Assembly (NCBI GenBank): GCA_903858935.1
Contig: CAIOKO010000159.1
Coordinates: 1 to 36,674, forward strand
Direction: 5' to 3'
From: an uncultured Schlesneria sp.
Lineage (GTDB): Bacteria > Planctomycetota > Planctomycetia > Planctomycetales > Planctomycetaceae
DNA: 36,674 nt
Position numbers and translations under genes: made by a program
Notes under the pieces: generated by a model
Database searches by the model: none
Seen by the model: the letters and a program-made list of their open reading frames with translations, nothing else
What the model was told of the DNA's origin: nothing
Shown here: positions 32,559 through 36,674 of the stretch, piece after piece
How the letters are laid out: each line of letters starts with the position of its first letter
How positions within the stretch are numbered: position 1 is the first letter of the stretch

Positions 32559-35500
32559 ATGCTGCTGACGAGCTGGCTGCGCGAGTTGTGTCGAGGTTGT
32601 GTTCGAGTTCACTCGTCGACGGGCCGTCGACGAAACAGGTCAGCGCAATCGCTGGCACCGGCCGTGATGGCGCTGGAAAATCGCCTGCTGCTGTCCGCCT
32701 ATACCGTGCTGAATACCAACGATTCCGGTACCGGCAGTTTGCGCGATGCGGTCAATCAGGCAAATACCGACGGCAAGGCCGACACGATCACGTTCGATGC
32801 GACGGTGTTCGCGACGGCAAAGACGATCACGTTGACGTCGGGAGCGATCAATCTGAACGACAACGGCGGCGTTTCGATCATTGCTCCTTCAGCGGGTGTG
32901 TCGATCAGCGGTGGCAATAGAACTAACATTTTCAATGTTGCCTCGAGAACGACCGCCAACTTGACCGGCTTGACGATCACAGGTGGTCATAACTTTTACG
33001 GCGGCGGGATAGACGTCTTCGGCGGGGCTGCGGCAAATTTGTCGAATTGTACTGTCAGTGGCAATAGTGCAGACGCATATGGCGGCGCAATTTTCTGCGA
33101 GGATACAGGTAAGCTTACGCTGACCGACAGCACCATCAGTGGCAACAGTGCCGAACAAGGTGGAGGGATCTTCTCTCATAACACCAACAGCAGCATCTCG
33201 CTATCCAACAGTACTGTCAACGGGAATATCGGAACTCAGGAAGCTGGGGGCATTTTCGCTGGCGGACAATTTACCATGACCAACGTGACGTTCAATGGTA
33301 ACAGTGCACGCGGCAACGGCGGTGCGTTGGTGGTGGATGGCGGCTCTACAGGGACTTTGACGAATGTGACAATCAGCGGCAATTCTTCCGGGAATCCTTC
33401 CACTCTCGCCTCCGCTGGTGGAATCGCAAATCAAGGTAATTTGACGTTAAATAATTCGATTGTCGCAGGGAACACCAACGCCAGCGGTGCCAGCGATATC
33501 CCTACGGGTTTCCCGCTGACGTCGGTTTCCGGCTCGAACAACCTGATCGGAACGGGTGGTTCCGGCGGGCTTATGGACGGCAATAATGGAAACAAGGTTG
33601 GTGTTGCGAGCCCAGGGTTGGGTTCGCTGGCAAATAACGGCGGCCCGACTCAGACCATGGCACTGCTTGCCGGGAGCCCGGCCATCCATGCCGGAATGGA
33701 TGGCACAGGCATCCCTGTGACTGATCAGCGTGGCGTTCCACGCGTCGGCGGAGTGGACATCGGCGCTTACCAGGTTGCGTTTTCAGGGCCACTCGTCGTG
33801 AATACGACGGACGGTGGCAACAGAACCGTTCCCGGCAAGCTGACGCTGTTCGAGGCGGTCACGTTGGCGAATTACCAGCCGGGTGCCGACACGATTACGT
33901 TTGATCCGGCAGTGTTCGCAACGCCTCAGACGATTACATTGACTGCCGGCCAACTGGAACTGACGGACAGCGCCGCCACGACGATCACCGCTCCGGCCGT
34001 CGGCGTGACGATCAGTGGTAACAACGCCAGCCGCGTGTTTCAGGTGGATCCAAGTGTCACCGCAGATCTGAATGGCCTGACGATCACGGGTGGTCTCGGC
34101 ACAGGAAATGGCGGGGGTGGAATTTTCGTCAAGTCGAAAGCCACCGCGAATTTGATGAACTGTACTGTGAGCGGCAACTCTACGTCTGTTGCGGGTGGCG
34201 GTATTTACACCACGTTTGGTAGCCACACCACGCTGGTTAATAGCACAGTCAGTGGCAACACAGCGCGGTTTGGGGCCGGTATCTATGCCAAAAGCACCAA
34301 TCTCACGCTTTCCAACAGTACCGTCAGTGGCAACACCGGAACAATCGGTGGGGGGATTTTTGCCATCGGTACAAATATGGCAGTGACCAACGTCACGATC
34401 AGTGGCAACCATGCGAGGCATGCATCCGGTGGCGGCGGCATCTACATGGCTGATGATGTCAATCTGTCGTTGAATAACTCGATCGTTGCCGGGAATACGG
34501 CCGCAAGCAGTGCCGACGATATTTACAAACTTGATTTTGTAAATCCCGTTTCCGGCTCGAATAACCTGATCGGAACAGGGGGGGCAGGGGGCCTGATCAA
34601 TGGCGTCAATGTGAACCAGGTTGGTGTGGCGAATCCATTGCTGGCTCCTTTAGGTAGCTACGGCGGTCTGACGCAGACGGTGGCGCTGCTGCCTGGCAGT
34701 CCGGCAATCAATGCGGGTAATACGTCGCTGGCGATTGGGACGACAGATCAGCGTGGTAAGTCTTACATCGGTACGGCCGACATCGGCGCCTTTGAAAGCC
34801 AGGGCTTTACGCTGACGCCGGTTGCAGGGAGTACTCCTCAATCGACAGTGCGCGGAACGGCATTCACGAATCCGTTGGCGGTTACGGTAACGGCCAACAA
34901 TGCGGTTGAACCTGTCAACGGCGGGGTCGTGACCTACACCGTTCCCGGAAGCGGACCATCGGCAATGCTGGTTGGCAATCCGGCAACGATTGCTTCAGGG
35001 ACTGCCAGCGTGACAGCCACGGCGAATTCGTCGTTAGGCAATTACAACGTCACAGCGACCGCGGGCGGCGTGGCAACTCCTGCATCGTTCGCCTTAACGA
35101 ACAGCTCCCCAAATAGCCTGATCGTGAATACGACCAGTGACGTCGTCGATCCCTTCGACGGAAAGAACAGTCTGCGAGAGGCGATCGCTTACGCGAACAC
35201 GTTTACCAGCAGTGCCCCGACGATCACATTCGACGCGTCGGTCTTCGGGTCTGCCCAGGTGATTACCTTGACCGGTGGTCAGTTGGGCCTGACCGACACC
35301 AGCGAACCGATCACGATCACCGCTCCGACTACAGGCTTGACCATCAGCGGAAATAATACCAGTCGAGTCTTCCAGGTTTTCAAGAACGCCACGGCCAATC
35401 TGAACGGACTGACGATTACCGCAGGCAATGCGGGTTCCAAAGGGAGCGGTGGCGGGATCTATGACTACGAAGGAACGGTCAATCTGACGAATTGCACGGT

Positions 35501-36557
35501 CACCGGAAATTCGGCGCAGTACGGGGGTGGAATTTTAGTTTACGGGGCGGGTTCGGCGGCAACGCTGACCAATTCAACCGTCTCAAATAATACTGCATAC
35601 TGGGGCGGTGGGGCCTATGCGAGTTACGGCGGATCGCTAACTCTGGTGAACTGTACCGTTTCGACAAATAGTTCGACGGACGGGGGTGGAATTGCGGCCT
35701 ATCACGGCAGTTCGATGACGGTGACCAATTGCACGGTCAGCGGAAATTCGGGGTCGAGATACGGTGCCGGGATCACCGTGGTCAACAATAGTCACGGAAC
35801 GTTGACGAACGTCACTGTCAGCGGAAACACGGCAGCCACGGGGGGCGGATCGGGATTGTACGTGCTGAATAGCAGTACGGTCACGTTGAACAATACGATT
35901 GTGGCGGGGAACACGAATGGCGATATCTTCGTGTATCAGGCCAGCAACGTATCAGGTTCCAACAACCTGATCGGAACAGGTGGTTCGGGCGGGCTGGTGA
36001 ATGGCGTCAACGGAAACATCGTCGGCGTGGCGAATCCGCTGCTGGCCCCGTTAGGAAATTACGGCGGTCCGACGCAGACGATCGCGTTGCTTCCCGGCAG
36101 CCCGGCGATCGATGCGGGAAGCAATGCGTTGGCCGTTGGGACGACCGATCAACGTGGTCAGTCGTACGTGGGAACGGTCGACATCGGTGCTTTTGAAAGC
36201 CAGGGCTTTACACTCACGCCCGTCGCCGGGAGCACGCCACAAACTGCGGTGACTGGTAATTCGTTTGCGAATCCACTGGGCGTGACCGTCACGGCCAAGA
36301 ACCCTGTTGAACCGGTTAACGGGGGAGTTATAAACTTTATCGTTCCATTAAGCGGTCCTTCGGCAACTCTTTCGAGGCCTTCAAGCACGATCGCTGGTGG
36401 TCAGGCGAGCGTGACGGCCACTGCAAACACGATCGTTGGTGGCTATAACGTCGCGGCTTCTGCCACAGGAGCGACGACAGCCACCTTCAGCCTGAATAAC
36501 ATCGCTCCGCTGTCTCTGAGTGGTCTGGGAGGAACCACGGCCAGCGCGCATAAGTAG
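32559..36557 (+). CDS. Exported LEPR-XLL beta-helix repeat protein
   Basis: 1332 residues from the ATG at 32559 (AAGAAGG upstream). The N-terminus is basic (CVRVHSSTGRRRNRSAQS) and ends in ALENRLLLSA, a variant of the LEPRxLL export-associated motif of planctomycete extracellular proteins. The body is three large internal repeats: residues about 48-410, 411-850 and 854-1318. Each opens with a LVVNTT/TVLNT strand plus SLRDAVNQAN-type motif and continues with parallel beta-helix rungs of the kind LTLTNSTVSGNTA, ending in a conserved GSPAINAG / TDQRG...DIGAFESQ block (choice-of-anchor-Q type). Repeats two and three also carry an Ig-like module (TLTPVAGSTPQSTVRGTAF). It is probably secreted or cell-surface attached, binding or degrading polysaccharide or acting in adhesion. 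No catalytic site or C-terminal anchor was recognised. Confidence 0.85.
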   Translation: MLLTSWLRELCRGCVRVHSSTGRRRNRSAQSLAPAVMALENRLLLSAYTVLNTNDSGTGSLRDAVNQANTDGKADTITFDATVFATAKTITLTSGAINLNDNGGVSIIAPSAGVSISGGNRTNIFNVASRTTANLTGLTITGGHNFYGGGIDVFGGAAANLSNCTVSGNSADAYGGAIFCEDTGKLTLTDSTISGNSAEQGGGIFSHNTNSSISLSNSTVNGNIGTQEAGGIFAGGQFTMTNVTFNGNSARGNGGALVVDGGSTGTLTNVTISGNSSGNPSTLASAGGIANQGNLTLNNSIVAGNTNASGASDIPTGFPLTSVSGSNNLIGTGGSGGLMDGNNGNKVGVASPGLGSLANNGGPTQTMALLAGSPAIHAGMDGTGIPVTDQRGVPRVGGVDIGAYQVAFSGPLVVNTTDGGNRTVPGKLTLFEAVTLANYQPGADTITFDPAVFATPQTITLTAGQLELTDSAATTITAPAVGVTISGNNASRVFQVDPSVTADLNGLTITGGLGTGNGGGGIFVKSKATANLMNCTVSGNSTSVAGGGIYTTFGSHTTLVNSTVSGNTARFGAGIYAKSTNLTLSNSTVSGNTGTIGGGIFAIGTNMAVTNVTISGNHARHASGGGGIYMADDVNLSLNNSIVAGNTAASSADDIYKLDFVNPVSGSNNLIGTGGAGGLINGVNVNQVGVANPLLAPLGSYGGLTQTVALLPGSPAINAGNTSLAIGTTDQRGKSYIGTADIGAFESQGFTLTPVAGSTPQSTVRGTAFTNPLAVTVTANNAVEPVNGGVVTYTVPGSGPSAMLVGNPATIASGTASVTATANSSLGNYNVTATAGGVATPASFALTNSSPNSLIVNTTSDVVDPFDGKNSLREAIAYANTFTSSAPTITFDASVFGSAQVITLTGGQLGLTDTSEPITITAPTTGLTISGNNTSRVFQVFKNATANLNGLTITAGNAGSKGSGGGIYDYEGTVNLTNCTVTGNSAQYGGGILVYGAGSAATLTNSTVSNNTAYWGGGAYASYGGSLTLVNCTVSTNSSTDGGGIAAYHGSSMTVTNCTVSGNSGSRYGAGITVVNNSHGTLTNVTVSGNTAATGGGSGLYVLNSSTVTLNNTIVAGNTNGDIFVYQASNVSGSNNLIGTGGSGGLVNGVNGNIVGVANPLLAPLGNYGGPTQTIALLPGSPAIDAGSNALAVGTTDQRGQSYVGTVDIGAFESQGFTLTPVAGSTPQTAVTGNSFANPLGVTVTAKNPVEPVNGGVINFIVPLSGPSATLSRPSSTIAGGQASVTATANTIVGGYNVAASATGATTATFSLNNIAPLSLSGLGGTTASAHK
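33790..36510 (+). repeat. Two tandem 1.3-1.4 kb internal coding repeats
   Basis: Nucleotides 33790-35108 and 35118-36510 have the same order of modules and keep near-identical blocks, for example GAAAGCCAGGGCTTTAC near 34795 and again near 36195. They encode a beta-helix domain plus an Ig-like module each. The first unit (32700-33786) has the beta-helix but lacks the Ig-like module. Duplication of one ancestral unit explains this. Confidence 0.75.
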
Positions 36558-36583
36558 GTAAACAGGGTAGTCTGGCGCGAACG

Positions 36584-36674
36584 GTCTCGAACTGATATAT
36601 GTTAGTGATGGCGAAGCCGCAATTGCGCGCTTGACGGAACATCGCGCGGCGATTTCGCCGCCCCGTATCGAGAC
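36584..36674. repeat. Nested inverted repeat at window end
   Basis: GTCTCGA (36584-36590) matches the reverse complement TCGAGAC (36668-36674). GGCGAA (36610-36615) pairs with TTCGCC (36654-36659), with GC-rich partial pairing inside. It may be a REP-like element or a terminator of the beta-helix gene. The right end may continue past the window. Confidence 0.4.

Noticed and set aside
32700-36510. Polymorphic membrane protein autotransporter
   Set aside because: Beta-helix rungs are similar, but there is no C-terminal beta-barrel.

Overview
The window looks like a stretch of a planctomycete chromosome (order Planctomycetales). Clues are an ECF sigma factor followed by a membrane-anchored giant with a propeller-like domain, a large secreted beta-helix protein with an N-terminal LEPR-XLL-type motif, a DUF6263-like secreted protein, moderate GC, and REP-like hairpins in the gaps. 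The species cannot be fixed from the sequence alone. I saw no rRNA, tRNA, CRISPR array, complete insertion sequence or prophage.

Layout. 1-843 is non-coding and rich in short palindromes and 10-bp tandem repeats. 844-4020 (minus) holds two consecutive MoeA-type molybdenum cofactor genes, the second fused to a periplasmic-binding-protein-like domain. 4371-7430 (plus) holds an Uup-type ABC-F ATPase and an orphan sugar-binding lipoprotein. 7494-8342 (minus) is a dolichol-phosphate-mannose-synthase-like glycosyltransferase. Divergent from it, 8514-14210 (plus) is a three-gene signalling operon: ECF sigma factor, an 82-residue DnaJ-C-terminal-like protein overlapping it by ATGA, and a 1589-residue transmembrane protein. 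14329-18163 (minus) carries an OFA-family MFS transporter, an RDD membrane protein, a zinc-ribbon membrane protein and a secreted YdjC/ChbG-like deacetylase.

18499-21539 (plus) is a YtrA-type GntR regulator, ABC ATPase and permease operon. Its promoter region contains a perfect 13+4+13 palindrome lying on a sigma70-like promoter, which points to autorepression. 21753-22663 is a DUF6263-like secreted protein interrupted by a one-base frameshift. 22945-24732 (minus) holds an orphan histidine kinase and a proline-rich lipoprotein with a clear terminator. 24981-26399 (plus) is an unfamiliar protein with a VOC-like segment.

26642-31731 (minus) is a type II fatty-acid-synthase-like cluster: two FabZ-like dehydratases, FabG, an acyl carrier protein with a large insertion, FabF, and an alpha/beta hydrolase. 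Together these supply the condensation, reduction and dehydration steps and the carrier for an acyl chain. No enoyl reductase, acyltransferase or malonyl transferase is present, so the product is unknown. Three of the gaps in this cluster hold REP-like hairpins. The window closes with a 1332-residue exported beta-helix protein made of three large internal repeats (32559-36557), followed by a nested inverted repeat that runs off the end.

The strongest candidates for something undescribed are the sigma / DnaJ-CTD-like / giant membrane protein operon, and the FAS-like cluster with its inserted carrier protein.
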